64,000 nt of DNA from Oscillospiraceae bacterium (GCA_018380115.1 JAGZUF010000009.1:62001-126000); one strand, 5' to 3'; shown: positions 25,598 to 33,176, counted from the first letter of the stretch. A program made the numbers and translations. The notes: generated from the letters alone by a model not told the origin.

Positions 25598-25628
25598 GGG
25601 CGGAGGCCTCATAAAGAGGCCTCCGCCC
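25598..25628. terminator. shared terminator between noc-like gene and lipoprotein gene
   Basis: GGGCGGAGGCCTC (25598-25610), loop ATAAA, GAGGCCTCCGCCC (25616-25628). It lies between convergent genes. The flanking T and A runs are imperfect. Confidence 0.75.
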
Positions 25629-25681
25629 AATCCGTTTTTACAAAGTGAAGAAGAAAAGGCCTGAAATGGGCCGTTTTGTCG

Positions 25682-26140
25682 TCATTGCTGCTGGATGGCC
25701 ACCGTATACCCGGCCTCTTCCAGCAGGGCCATGGCCTCCTCGGCCGTTTTCTGGTAGCAGGGGGAATATTCCAGCTCATCCGAGCCGTCCCGGCCATAGC
25801 TGCCCTTCCCGGTTTCCATGCTGGAAAAATAGTGATAGACCAGTTCGCCATCCTGGAACTCAAGGCGCTCCAGGCTGGGAATATCACCGTCTTTTTTGGC
25901 TTCCACTATCCAGACGCCGCTGCCGTATTCTGTGGCTGCAGGGGCAGGATCGGACGTGGGAACGGATGAGAACACAGGCTCCGGCTCTGCCTGGCCTGCC
26001 GGGGCGCTGACGTCGCCGGTGGGCGCGCCGGAAAGAGCGCTGCTGTCCGCGCTGCCGGACGGCGCGGCTTTGCCGTCGCTGCACGCGGCCAGCAGCAGCG
26101 CGCACAAAGCGGTTATCAGACAAGAAGCAAATTTTTTCAT
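25682..26140 (-). CDS. putative lipoprotein, unknown function
   Basis: 152 residues with a lipoprotein signal peptide: basic MKKF, hydrophobic core, and the lipobox LLAAC with Cys20 as lipidation site. A low-complexity Ser/Ala/Pro/Gly linker (about 21-70) follows, then a small globular domain (VWIVEAKKDGDIPSLERLEFQDGELVYHYFS) that ends at a Gln-rich terminus. The domain is not recognised. It sits alone, convergent with the noc-like gene, and near parS site 1. Confidence 0.75.
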   Translation of the reverse strand: MKKFASCLITALCALLLAACSDGKAAPSGSADSSALSGAPTGDVSAPAGQAEPEPVFSSVPTSDPAPAATEYGSGVWIVEAKKDGDIPSLERLEFQDGELVYHYFSSMETGKGSYGRDGSDELEYSPCYQKTAEEAMALLEEAGYTVAIQQQ

Positions 26141-26271
26141 TTCGGATATCTTCCTTTCTGTTCAGAGCCGGTTTTTATGCGGCTTTCCTTGCGAGGGAAC
26201 AGAAACCGCCGGCTGCGAAGGCGGGGGATGGGCATGCCGGAACGGGCATTTTCCGGTGGAACGCTGCAAAA

Positions 26272-26287
26272 TGTTCCACGTGGAACA
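26272..26287. other. parS: parS centromere site 1
   Basis: TGTTCCACGTGGAACA, a perfect 16-base palindrome identical to the Firmicutes parS consensus bound by ParB/Spo0J. It is upstream of the lipoprotein gene and about 580 bases from parA. Confidence 0.97.
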
Positions 26288-26337
26288 TTTGAGGCCGCGC
26301 AAAGCGGCATACATAAAATCTAACACCGCTTCTGCAT

Positions 26338-26358
26338 AAAAAGCAGCCGCCCGGCTGC
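26338..26358 (-). terminator. terminator of the 66-residue membrane protein
   Basis: On the minus strand GCAGCC, a short GC loop, GGCTGC and then five T. It lies just after the stop codon at 26372. Confidence 0.7.
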
Positions 26359-26371
26359 GAAAAAGGTGCTG

Positions 26372-26572
26372 TCATTTTCCGTTCCATTCTTTGATTTTAT
26401 GTACTGTGAACTGGGCTAGGCCCACGCTGGCAAGAAAGGCGATGAAAAGGCAGACGAGGGCCAAAATGTTTACAAGGCCATTCAAGGGAAGAAGAGTGAA
26501 AAGCCTGTCCACAACAAAAAAGAATATTACAAAATAGACTGCGGTGAACACAAGCATCAAAAAATTTTTCAT
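26372..26572 (-). CDS. small membrane protein, unknown
   Basis: 66 residues with two hydrophobic segments (about 4-27 and 31-52) and a short basic/polar end (VHKIKEWNGK). GGAGG is 6 bases before the ATG at 26572; an earlier in-frame start at 26587 is not needed. It lies between the two parS sites and opposite to parA. No family recognised. Confidence 0.65.
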   Translation of the reverse strand: MKNFLMLVFTAVYFVIFFFVVDRLFTLLPLNGLVNILALVCLFIAFLASVGLAQFTVHKIKEWNGK

Positions 26573-26741
26573 GGCCGCCCTCCTCAAAAATCCGGTGTGC
26601 TTTCGTGCGGGCTTGTGTAGAAGCCCTGCCTGTTTACAATTATACCAGCCAGGGCTGCGAAAGCAACAGATACAGAGAAAAAGTGAAGCCCAGAGAGCTT
26701 AGGAAGTGTATTTCACTGAAAGCAAAACGGCTTTTTATAAA

Positions 26742-26757
26742 TGTTCCACGTGGAACA
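26742..26757. other. parS: parS centromere site 2
   Basis: A second perfect TGTTCCACGTGGAACA, 470 bases from site 1 and about 50 bases upstream of the parA -10 box. Both copies share flanks AAATG...CATTT-like, so the conserved block is slightly longer than 16 bases. Confidence 0.97.
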
Positions 26758-26805
26758 TTTATAAAAAGAAGCTCGAAAAAACTTTTCAAAAAATGCGCCC
26801 TGTGC

Positions 26806-26811
26806 TATACT
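26806..26811 (+). promoter_or_regulatory. extended -10 promoter of parA-parB
   Basis: TATACT preceded by TG (TGCTATACT). A weak TTTTCA lies 17 bases upstream. The nearby parS site makes ParB-mediated autoregulation possible. Confidence 0.6.
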
Positions 26812-26853
26812 GAAATGGCGAAACAGAGGGAACGATGAAAAGGGGGCCATGCC

Positions 26854-27624
26854 TTGGGCAAGGTGATTGCAATAGCCAACCAGAAGGGCGGCGTGGGCAA
26901 GACGACAACAGCGGTGAACCTGGCCGCGGGGGTGGCGGCGCAGGGCAAGCGTGTGCTGCTGGTGGATATGGACCCGCAGGGCAACACCACCTCCGGCTAC
27001 GGCGTGCAGAAGCGCGGTGTGCAGAAAAGCGTGTATTCGCTGCTGATTGGTGAGGCTGCGGCCAGTGATGTGGTGCTGCACACGCAGTACAGGGTAGATC
27101 TGATCCCCTCCAACATCCAGCTTTCCGGCGCGGGTATTGAGCTGGTGGCGCTGGAGAGGCGCGAAGCGCGCCTGCGCGAGGCCCTGACGCCTGTGGTGAA
27201 GGATTACGATTTTATCTTTATCGACTGCCCGCCCTCGCTGGACCTGCTGACACTGAACAGCCTGTGCGCCTGCGATACTGTTCTGGTGCCCATCCAGTGT
27301 GAATTTTTCGCGCTGGAGGGCCTTTCAGAGCTGATGAATACCATCCGCACGGTAAAAAAGTTGTATAACCCCTATATTGATGTGGAGGGTGTGCTGCTTA
27401 CCATGTACGACGGCAGGCTGAACCTGACGCTGCAGGTAGTGCAGGAAGTGAAAAAATATTTTGGCGCGAAGGTATATAAAACGACGGTCCCGCGCAATGT
27501 GCGCCTTTCCGAGGCACCGAGCTACGGCATGCCGGTAAATTATTACGACCCGGGCTCCAAGGGCACAGAGGCCTATGCCTTCCTTGCGGCGGAGCTTATC
27601 AAGAATAATAAGGAGAGGTGGTAA
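26854..27624 (+). CDS. parA: chromosome partitioning ATPase ParA/Soj
   Basis: The 256-residue Walker-type ATPase works with ParB in origin segregation and, in B. subtilis, regulates DnaA. It opens with the deviant Walker A KVIAIANQKGGVGKTTTAVNLAAG; LLVDMDPQGNTTSGYG, DYDFIFIDCPPSLDLLTLNSL and TVPRNVRLSEAPSYG follow. Length is typical of chromosomal Soj without an extra DNA-binding domain. The start is TTG, supported by GGGGG seven bases upstream. parB starts 2 bases after the stop codon. Confidence 0.97.
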   Translation: MGKVIAIANQKGGVGKTTTAVNLAAGVAAQGKRVLLVDMDPQGNTTSGYGVQKRGVQKSVYSLLIGEAAASDVVLHTQYRVDLIPSNIQLSGAGIELVALERREARLREALTPVVKDYDFIFIDCPPSLDLLTLNSLCACDTVLVPIQCEFFALEGLSELMNTIRTVKKLYNPYIDVEGVLLTMYDGRLNLTLQVVQEVKKYFGAKVYKTTVPRNVRLSEAPSYGMPVNYYDPGSKGTEAYAFLAAELIKNNKERW

Positions 27625-27625
27625 T

Positions 27626-28480
27626 ATGTCACCAAAACGCGGCGGCCTCGGGCAGGGGGCCAGCGCGCTGTTCCAGCCGTCTGAGCTTTTGGCCGGGGAG
27701 GAGGGCCGTGTCAGCACGCTGCGCCTTTCTGAAATAGAGCCGGATAAAGGCCAGCCCCGCAAAACCTTTGAGCCGCAGGCGCTGAACGACCTGGCCGACA
27801 GCATTGCGGCACACGGCGTGCTGCAGCCCATTGTGGTGCGCCCGGCCCGCGGCGGCTATGTCATTGTGGCGGGCGAACGCCGCTGGCGTGCGGCCCGCCT
27901 TGCAGGGCTGAAGGAGATACCGGCAGTGGTGAGGGAACTGACGGATGCCGAAGCCATGGAGCTTGCCCTGGTGGAAAACCTGCAAAGGGAAGACCTGGAC
28001 CCCGTGGAGGAGGCGATGGGCTACCGCCAGCTGATGGAGGCCTGCGGATATACGCAGGCGCAGGCGGCGGAAAAGGTTTCAAAAAGCCGCAGCGCGGTGG
28101 CGAACAGCCTGCGCCTTTTGAACCTGCCGCCGCAGGGCATGGATGCCCTGCGCAGCGGCGCCATCACCACGGGCCATGCCAAGGCTATCCTCGGGCTGGA
28201 CAGCCCGGAAAAGCAGGCAGAGGCCGTGGCGGCCGTGCTGAAGCAGCAGCTTACCGTGCGCCAGACAGAGGCGCTTTGCAAAAGGCTGGCAAAAGCCCCG
28301 CGCAGGCGCAAAGAGGCTTTGCCCGTGCCGCTTGCGGGCGAGGTGGAGGCCGCGCTGCGCGAGGCGCTGGGCACGCAGGTGAAGGTGCAGTATAAAGGCG
28401 GCAAGGGCAGCCTTCAGGTGTATTTCAACTCAGACGAGCAGCTTCGCCGCTTTGCGAACCTGCTTGGCAACGAACAATAA
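27626..28480 (+). CDS. parB: chromosome partitioning protein ParB/Spo0J
   Basis: The 284-residue CTP-dependent clamp binds parS and loads SMC. It has the short basic N-terminus (MSPKRGGLGQGASALF) that stimulates ParA, then RLSEIEPDKGQPRKTF, GVLQPIVVRP, the CTP-binding VIVAGERRWRAARLAGL, and ENLQREDLDPVEEA. The helix-turn-helix YTQAQAAEKVSKSRSAVANSLRLL follows, then the C-terminal dimer domain (VQYKGGKGSLQVYFNSDEQLRR). Two perfect parS sites lie within 1.4 kb upstream. serS follows 13 bases downstream. Confidence 0.97.
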   Translation: MSPKRGGLGQGASALFQPSELLAGEEGRVSTLRLSEIEPDKGQPRKTFEPQALNDLADSIAAHGVLQPIVVRPARGGYVIVAGERRWRAARLAGLKEIPAVVRELTDAEAMELALVENLQREDLDPVEEAMGYRQLMEACGYTQAQAAEKVSKSRSAVANSLRLLNLPPQGMDALRSGAITTGHAKAILGLDSPEKQAEAVAAVLKQQLTVRQTEALCKRLAKAPRRRKEALPVPLAGEVEAALREALGTQVKVQYKGGKGSLQVYFNSDEQLRRFANLLGNEQ

Positions 28481-28493
28481 GAGGGGAAAAGAA

Positions 28494-29783
28494 ATGCTGG
28501 ATATCAAATTCGTGCGGGAAAACCCGGAACTGGTGAGAGAAAATATTAAAAAGAAATTCCAGGACGCAAAGCTGCCTCTGGTGGATGAGGTGCTGGAGCT
28601 GGACGCAAAGCTGCGCGCGGCCAAAAGTGAGGCTGAGGCGCTGCGCGCCAGCCGCAACCGGCTTTCCAAAAGCATCGGCGCGCTGATGGCGCAGGGCAAA
28701 AAAGAGGAGGCCGAGGCCGTCAAGCGGCAGGTGACGGAGAATGCAGACCGTCTGAAAGAGCTGGAAGCACAGGAAAACGAGCTTGCGGAACAACTGCGCA
28801 AGGATATGATGACGATACCCAATATCATCGACGCCAGCGTACCCATCGGCAAGGACGACAGCGAAAATGTGGAGGTACAGCGTTTCGGCGAGCCTGCCGT
28901 GCCGGATTTTGACGTGCCATACCACACCGATATCATGGAGCGCTTTGACGGCATCGACCTTGACGCCGCGCGCCGCGTGGCGGGCAACGGGTTTTATTAC
29001 CTGATGGGCGATATCGCCCGCCTGCACTCGGCGGTTATCAGCTACGCGCGCGATTTTATGATAAACCGCGGCTTCACCTACTGTGTGCCGCCCTTCATGA
29101 TACGCGCCAATGTGGTGACGGGTGTGATGAGCTTTGCCGAAATGGACGCCATGATGTACAAAATAGAAGGAGAAGACCTGTACCTTATCGGCACCAGCGA
29201 GCACTCGATGATAGGCAAATTTATCGACCAGATTCTGGACGAAAAAAGCCTGCCGCAGACGCTGACAAGCTATTCGCCCTGCTTCCGCAAGGAAAAGGGC
29301 GCGCATGGCCTGGAAGAGCGCGGCGTGTACCGCATCCACCAGTTTGAAAAACAGGAGATGATCGTGGTCTGCAAACCGGAAGAGAGCCCCATGTGGTTCG
29401 ACAGGCTGTGGCAGAACACGGTGGACCTGTTCCGTTCGCTGGATATCCCCGTGCGCACGCTGGAGTGCTGTTCGGGCGATTTGGCCGATTTGAAGGTGAA
29501 AAGCGTGGATGTGGAGGCGTGGAGCCCGCGCCAGAAGAAATATTTTGAGGTGGGCTCGTGCTCGAACCTTGGCGACGCACAGGCGCGCCGCCTGAAGATC
29601 CGCGTAAAGGCAGAGGACGGCACAAAATATCTGGCCCACACGCTGAACAACACTGTGGTGGCGCCCCCGCGCATGCTCATCGCCTTTTTGGAGAATAACC
29701 TGCAGGCAGACGGCAGCGTGCGCGTGCCAGAAGCCCTGCGCCCCTATATGGGCGGACAGGAGCTTTTGGTTCCTAAACACTGA
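28494..29783 (+). CDS. serS: seryl-tRNA synthetase
   Basis: The 429-residue class II synthetase charges tRNA-Ser. The N-terminal coiled-coil arm spans about 28-105. Motif 2 near residue 261 reads SPCFRKEKGAHGLEERGVYRIHQFEKQE. Motif 3 near residue 384 reads LNNTVVAPPRMLIAFLENN, without the usual bacterial G-x-G-x-x-x-G-R; the LN-T---R-LENN pattern is more like archaeal/eukaryotic SerRS. The end RVPEALRPYMGGQELLVPK is normal. It starts 13 bases after parB with GAGGGG before the ATG. No T-box leader is visible. Confidence 0.93.
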   Translation: MLDIKFVRENPELVRENIKKKFQDAKLPLVDEVLELDAKLRAAKSEAEALRASRNRLSKSIGALMAQGKKEEAEAVKRQVTENADRLKELEAQENELAEQLRKDMMTIPNIIDASVPIGKDDSENVEVQRFGEPAVPDFDVPYHTDIMERFDGIDLDAARRVAGNGFYYLMGDIARLHSAVISYARDFMINRGFTYCVPPFMIRANVVTGVMSFAEMDAMMYKIEGEDLYLIGTSEHSMIGKFIDQILDEKSLPQTLTSYSPCFRKEKGAHGLEERGVYRIHQFEKQEMIVVCKPEESPMWFDRLWQNTVDLFRSLDIPVRTLECCSGDLADLKVKSVDVEAWSPRQKKYFEVGSCSNLGDAQARRLKIRVKAEDGTKYLAHTLNNTVVAPPRMLIAFLENNLQADGSVRVPEALRPYMGGQELLVPKH

Positions 29784-29811
29784 ACTATTTAGTTTATAAA
29801 ATATAATATTC

Positions 29812-29845
29812 GGGGCCGGAAGGCAGCGCCCTCCGGCCCCTTTTT
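29812..29845 (+). terminator. terminator after serS
   Basis: GGGGCCGGA (29812-29820) with TCCGGCCCC (29832-29840), then TTTTT. It ends the parA-parB-serS unit. Confidence 0.9.
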
Positions 29846-29901
29846 GTAGGAAGCACTTGAGGGCGGGGCGGTTTGCCCTGCGCATAAAGGAGGACTGCCG
29901 G

Positions 29902-30483
29902 ATGACATCTGCCCTTCAGCAGCTGCCCGAAGGCTACTGCGAAATATGGCGCGCAGACCTACAAAAAAACAAAAAACAGGCCCTGGCCGTAAACGGGCTG
30001 GCGCTGGGCCTGGGCGCCGCCATGCTGGCACCCTTTCTCTATGGCATATTCCAGCCCCTTTCTTCGGGCGGCATCCATTTTCACGTTACCCAGTTTTTGG
30101 CCATGCTGGCGGGCCTTCTGGCCTATATCCCCCTGCATGAGCTGGTGCACGGGCTGTGCATGAAATATTTTGGTGCAAAAAAGGTGCGTTACGGCTATAC
30201 GGGACTGTATGCCTGGGCGGGCAGCAGCGAGTATTTCGGGCGAAGAAGCTATGCCGTTATTGCGCTGGCGCCGCTTGCCTTCTGGGGGGCGGTGCTGGCC
30301 TCCCTGTGCGCCGCTGTGCCGGCACAGTGGTTCTGGGTACTTTATCTGGTGCAGGTGGCGAATGTCTCCGGCGCGGCAGGCGACCTCTATATCACCTGGA
30401 AGGCCCTGCATATGCCGGCAGAGGTTTTGATTCAGGATACAGGCACCGAGATGGCCTTTTATGCCCCGCAGGCACCCGCCTGA
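29902..30483 (+). CDS. DUF3267-type membrane metalloprotease-like protein
   Basis: 193 residues with an HExxH motif in a membrane context: IPLHELVHGLCMKYFG (His79, Glu80, His83). Hydrophobic segments are at about 28-50, 62-80, 110-135 and 140-158. DUF3267 proteins are putative zinc peptidases of the membrane; activity has rarely been shown. GGAGG is 8 bases before the ATG at 29902. It stands alone between the serS terminator and the tRNA-Met promoter. Confidence 0.8.
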   Translation: MTSALQQLPEGYCEIWRADLQKNKKQALAVNGLALGLGAAMLAPFLYGIFQPLSSGGIHFHVTQFLAMLAGLLAYIPLHELVHGLCMKYFGAKKVRYGYTGLYAWAGSSEYFGRRSYAVIALAPLAFWGAVLASLCAAVPAQWFWVLYLVQVANVSGAAGDLYITWKALHMPAEVLIQDTGTEMAFYAPQAPA

Positions 30484-30581
30484 AACCGGGCGGCGGGGCG
30501 GCCCTGTTTCCAGTGAGCCCTGCAGCGCCGGGCACAGCGGCAATTTTCCGCATTTCTACGGGGAAAAGCGGGCAAAAGGTG

Positions 30582-30610
30582 TTGACAAGCCCGGCCTTTT
30601 TCTATATAAT
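30582..30610 (+). promoter_or_regulatory. consensus promoter of the tRNA-Met/tRNA-Glu unit
   Basis: TTGACA (30582-30587), 17-base spacer, TATAAT (30605-30610): a perfect sigma-A match. The leader contains a small hairpin (TGCGCCG / CGGCGCA) before the tRNA. Confidence 0.92.
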
Positions 30611-30642
30611 TACTCATGCGCCGTTTCTTGCGGCGCATATAT

Positions 30643-30719
30643 GGCGGTATAGCTCAGTTGGCTAGAGCATTCGGTTCATACCCGAAGTGTCACCGGTTCG
30701 AATCCAGTTACCGCTACCA
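30643..30719 (+). tRNA. tRNA-Met (anticodon CAT)
   Basis: 77 bases with encoded CCA. Acceptor GGCGGTA / TACCGCT (one G-U), D arm with TAGCTCAGTTGG, anticodon stem TTCGG/CCGAA around loop TTCATAC, T arm CCGGTTCGAATCC. The first pair is G-U and the CAT loop fits elongator Met, but a lysidine-modified Ile2 tRNA cannot be excluded from the anticodon alone. Confidence 0.95.
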
Positions 30720-30722
30720 CAT

Positions 30723-30808
30723 CACAGGGTTTTGCTGAAAGCTGCACGGCCGCGGGCCGCAGAAGTGGCCTGCAGACAAAGCCGTTCAGCGTTTAGCAAA
30801 ACCCTGTG
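30723..30808. repeat. long inverted repeat between tRNA-Met and tRNA-Glu
   Basis: CACAGGGTTTTGCT (30723-30736) and AGCAAAACCCTGTG (30795-30808) are perfect 14-base complements enclosing 58 bases, within which CTGCA/TGCAG and GC-rich arms can also pair. It fills nearly the whole spacer between the two tRNAs. Confidence 0.8.
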
Positions 30809-30814
30809 CCATAT

Positions 30815-30889
30815 GGCCCGTTGGTCAAGCGGTCAAGACATCGCCCTTTCACGGCGGTAACCCGGGTTCGATTCCCGGACGGGTCACCA
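30815..30889 (+). tRNA. tRNA-Glu (anticodon TTC)
   Basis: 75 bases with encoded CCA. Acceptor GGCCCGT / ACGGGTC, D loop TTGGTCAAGCGG, anticodon stem CGCC with loop CTTTCAC, T arm CCCGGGTTCGATTCCCGG. Co-transcribed with tRNA-Met. Confidence 0.96.
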
Positions 30890-30893
30890 GATG

Positions 30894-30920
30894 AAAAGCA
30901 CGCTTTCGGGCGTGCTTTTT
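30894..30920 (+). terminator. terminator of the tRNA unit
   Basis: AAAAGCACGC (30894-30903), 6-base loop, GCGTGCTTTTT (30910-30920). Confidence 0.88.
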
Positions 30921-30927
30921 GCTTTGC

Positions 30928-31214
30928 ATGCTTTAGCGAAATGACAACCCCCAGGTCTGCTGGGGAGAGTAAAAAGGCTTTCGCTTCCAGCATCGAGCGA
31001 AGCGGGAAGAGATGAACAACTTTACGATTGCCAGAAAGATAATCCTGGATAAACAGCGCCTGTTTACGGGCCGCAGGGCAAGTGATGCAGGCGGCACGGG
31101 CCGCAGGGCAAGTGATGCAGGCGGCGGATTTTTTCAGCGCCTCCTGAGAGGCCTGCCGGCAGTATGCCTTTTCAGGGCTTACGCAAGCCCCCGGCTTTTC
31201 CGGGGGCCTGACTC
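30928..31214. repeat. dispersed repeat, copy 1 (after tRNA-Glu)
   Basis: About 287 bases, highly similar (by eye over 85%) to 50285-50545, which follows tRNA-Arg. Both start ATGCTTTAGCGAAATGACA, contain a CCCCAG..CTGGGG hairpin, a TTTCGCT..AGCGAAG hairpin, a possible small ORF, and end near GCCTGACTC. In this copy the end has a perfect GCCCCCGG..CCGGGGGC stem. An ORF of 81 codons (31012-31257) begins inside it after GGGAAGAG; coding status is unresolved. Confidence 0.88.
31066..31125 (+). repeat. 30-bp perfect tandem duplication inside repeat copy 1
   Basis: Two identical 30-base units (31066-31095 and 31096-31125, beginning ACGGGCCGCAGGGC and ending GCAGGCGGC). Copy 2 of the dispersed repeat has one unit. 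The unit length keeps the small ORF in frame (TGRRASDAGG twice). Confidence 0.92.
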
Positions 31215-31290
31215 AAAAGATATGCTGTACTTTTCTGCCGCGCTGTGCTATATATAGGGTGCCGTCTTCTGTAAAAAGGGGGATATACTG

Positions 31291-31965
31291 ATGGAGCTGA
31301 CTGCAAACGGCGTACGCCTGCATTATGAGGTGTCCGGGCGGGGGCCTGCCGTTGTGCTGCTGCATGGCAACGGTGCAAACCTTCACTTTTTCGATGCGCT
31401 CACCACTCTGCTGGAGCCGCTGTACACAGTTTACCGGCTTGACAGCCGCAGGCATGGAGAAAGCGAAAAAACAAAAGAAATCAGCTACGATTTGCTGGCG
31501 CAGGATACGGCCGCTTTTATACAGGCGCTTGGCCTTTCCCGGCCGGCCCTGATAGGTTCCAGCGACGGCGGAATCACAGGGCTTTTGCTGGCTATCGGCT
31601 GGCCGGGGCTTCTTTCCTGCGCGGTAGTATGCGGGGCCAATACGCACCCGCGCAAGCTGAAGCGCTGGTTTTACTGGGCATTCAGACTGGGCGGCATGAA
31701 GCCGGGCCAGCAGACGCTGCGCATGGTGGCCCAGCAGCCGGACATCACACCGCAGCAGCTTGCGTCTATCCGCACGCCCGTTTTGGTAATGGCAGGCGAA
31801 AAGGATATTACGCTTCCGGGCCATCAGCGGGAGATTGCCGCAGCCATTCCCGGCGCGCAGCTTTGTATCCTTCCCGGCGAGGGGCATGTCAGCTACCTGA
31901 AAAAGCCGCAGGTGTTTCTGGCCCATGCCGGGGAATTTCTGCGCGCTCATGCGGGCGGCCATTGA
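31291..31965 (+). CDS. alpha/beta-hydrolase
   Basis: 224 residues of the alpha/beta-hydrolase fold: the oxyanion segment LLHGNGAN (about 24-30), the nucleophile elbow G-S-S-D-G with Ser91, and likely Asp in AGEKDITLP and His in GEGHVSYL. Esterase or similar activity is expected; substrate unknown. AAGGGGG precedes the ATG. Its last codons lie about 50 bases before the GNAT gene, which may share its transcript. Confidence 0.85.
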   Translation: MELTANGVRLHYEVSGRGPAVVLLHGNGANLHFFDALTTLLEPLYTVYRLDSRRHGESEKTKEISYDLLAQDTAAFIQALGLSRPALIGSSDGGITGLLLAIGWPGLLSCAVVCGANTHPRKLKRWFYWAFRLGGMKPGQQTLRMVAQQPDITPQQLASIRTPVLVMAGEKDITLPGHQREIAAAIPGAQLCILPGEGHVSYLKKPQVFLAHAGEFLRAHAGGH

Positions 31966-32014
31966 GAACGCAGAGGGCAGAAGGCGCCTGCAATGGGAAA
32001 AGAAGGGAAGAACC

Positions 32015-32488
32015 ATGATACTCCGGCCATATAGAAAAGAGGACTGCGGGCAGACGGCCCGCCTGTTTTACGAGACGGTGCACACGGTGAATGCAAGGGA
32101 TTATTCCCCCAGCCAGCTTGCGGCCTGGGCCCCAGCGCCACCCCGGCCGGAGGCCTGGCACGCCAGCTTTTGCGGGCATTATGCCCTTGTGGCAGAGGAA
32201 AACGGGGCGGTTGTCGGCTTTGGCGATATTGACGGCACGGGCTATCTTGACAGGCTGTATGTCCATAAGGACTATCAGGGCAGAGGCGTCGCCGCAGCCC
32301 TGTGCACGGCGCTGGAGCAGCATGCCGCAGGCATGCCCGTCACCGTGCATGCCTCCGTCACGGCAAGGCCCTTTTTTGAAAAGCGCGGCTACCGCGTGTG
32401 CAGGCGCCAGCAGGTGCTGCGCGTAGGCGTGGCGCTGACGAATTTTGTGATGATAAAAGGCCCCGGGCCCGCTCCAGGGGCCGTATAA
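32015..32488 (+). CDS. GNAT-family N-acetyltransferase
   Basis: 157 residues starting ILRPYRKEDCGQTARLFYETVHTVNARDYSPSQLAAWAP, the usual opening of a GNAT subgroup, with the acetyl-CoA loop in LYVHKDYQGRGVAAALCTALE (about 85-105) and a late FFEKRGYRV strand. Substrate unknown. AGAAGGGAAG precedes the ATG at 32015. It follows the hydrolase gene and ends at a bidirectional terminator. Confidence 0.88.
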   Translation: MILRPYRKEDCGQTARLFYETVHTVNARDYSPSQLAAWAPAPPRPEAWHASFCGHYALVAEENGAVVGFGDIDGTGYLDRLYVHKDYQGRGVAAALCTALEQHAAGMPVTVHASVTARPFFEKRGYRVCRRQQVLRVGVALTNFVMIKGPGPAPGAV

Positions 32489-32502
32489 GCGGCAGAAGGC
32501 AG

Positions 32503-32530
32503 AAAAGGCAGGCCCCAGGGCCTGCCTTTT
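32503..32530. terminator. bidirectional terminator between GNAT and flavin reductase genes
   Basis: AAAAGGCAGGCCC (32503-32515), loop CA, GGGCCTGCCTTTT (32518-32530). A-run and T-run on both sides serve the convergent genes. Confidence 0.9.
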
Positions 32531-33176
32531 AGTCGTATTTCCGAATATTGAGCGTTGCAACAGCAGATTGCTGCGGCAGGCCGGTGACAAGGTCCTGCGG
32601 GCCGGGGATAAGAAGCATGAACCCTTCCGGCCCATACCGCTTTGCATAGCCCTGTGCATAGGCCTTCTCCACTGAAATATGCTGCACCTGGCCGACAATC
32701 ATTGCGGTAATACCCGCACCGCTTAAATCCTGCACGTCCTTCAGGGTACATTCTATATTGAGAAATGCCTCGTCTATCGCAGGGGCGTGGATGGTTTTCG
32801 CACAGGAGAGCGAGAACCCGCCCGCAGCAAATTCATCCTCGGCGTAGCCGTTGCAGCGGATGGTGTCTGCCAGTGCGTCATAACAGCACAGGGGCAGAAA
32901 GTTGATGCAGAAGCATTGCTCCCTTTGAATGTTCGCATAGGTGTGGGTATGCTGGTATAAATTGCCCATCACGGCGAAAAAAGCGGTTTTGTCGCCATGA
33001 AAGCTGCCCCAGGCGTGAAAGCATACGTTCGGTTTGCCATTCGCCTTCCAGGTAGTCACGGCAAACAGGGCGCTGGGAATGCCCGCCGCCGTCTCGAAAT
33101 GAGAAAACAGCTCAAATTCTTCCGGGTACAGGGGCTGGAAATAGCCGGGAAATTCCTGGCCGAGCTCTATCTTCAT
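32529..33176 (-). CDS. flavin reductase-like (split-barrel FMN) protein
   Basis: 215 residues. The pattern LFAVTTWKANGKPNVCFHAWGSFHGDKTAFFAVMGNLYQHTHTYANI followed by NFLPLCCYDALADT is that of the flavin reductase / DIM6-NTAB split-barrel family, which binds FMN and often reduces flavin with NAD(P)H. The QHTHTYANIQREQCFCINFLP stretch is a family hallmark. AGGAGG lies 10 bases before the ATG. Physiological partner unknown. Confidence 0.8.
   Translation of the reverse strand: MKIELGQEFPGYFQPLYPEEFELFSHFETAAGIPSALFAVTTWKANGKPNVCFHAWGSFHGDKTAFFAVMGNLYQHTHTYANIQREQCFCINFLPLCCYDALADTIRCNGYAEDEFAAGGFSLSCAKTIHAPAIDEAFLNIECTLKDVQDLSGAGITAMIVGQVQHISVEKAYAQGYAKRYGPEGFMLLIPGPQDLVTGLPQQSAVATLNIRKYD

Noticed and set aside
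28452..28493. Possible T-box leader before serS
   Set aside because: Only 13 bases separate parB and serS; no specifier hairpin or T-box sequence is present.
30793..30993. Minus-strand frame across tRNA-Glu containing a GNRTRV-like string
   Set aside because: It is the antisense translation of the tRNA and the adjacent repeat, a well-known type of false gene.
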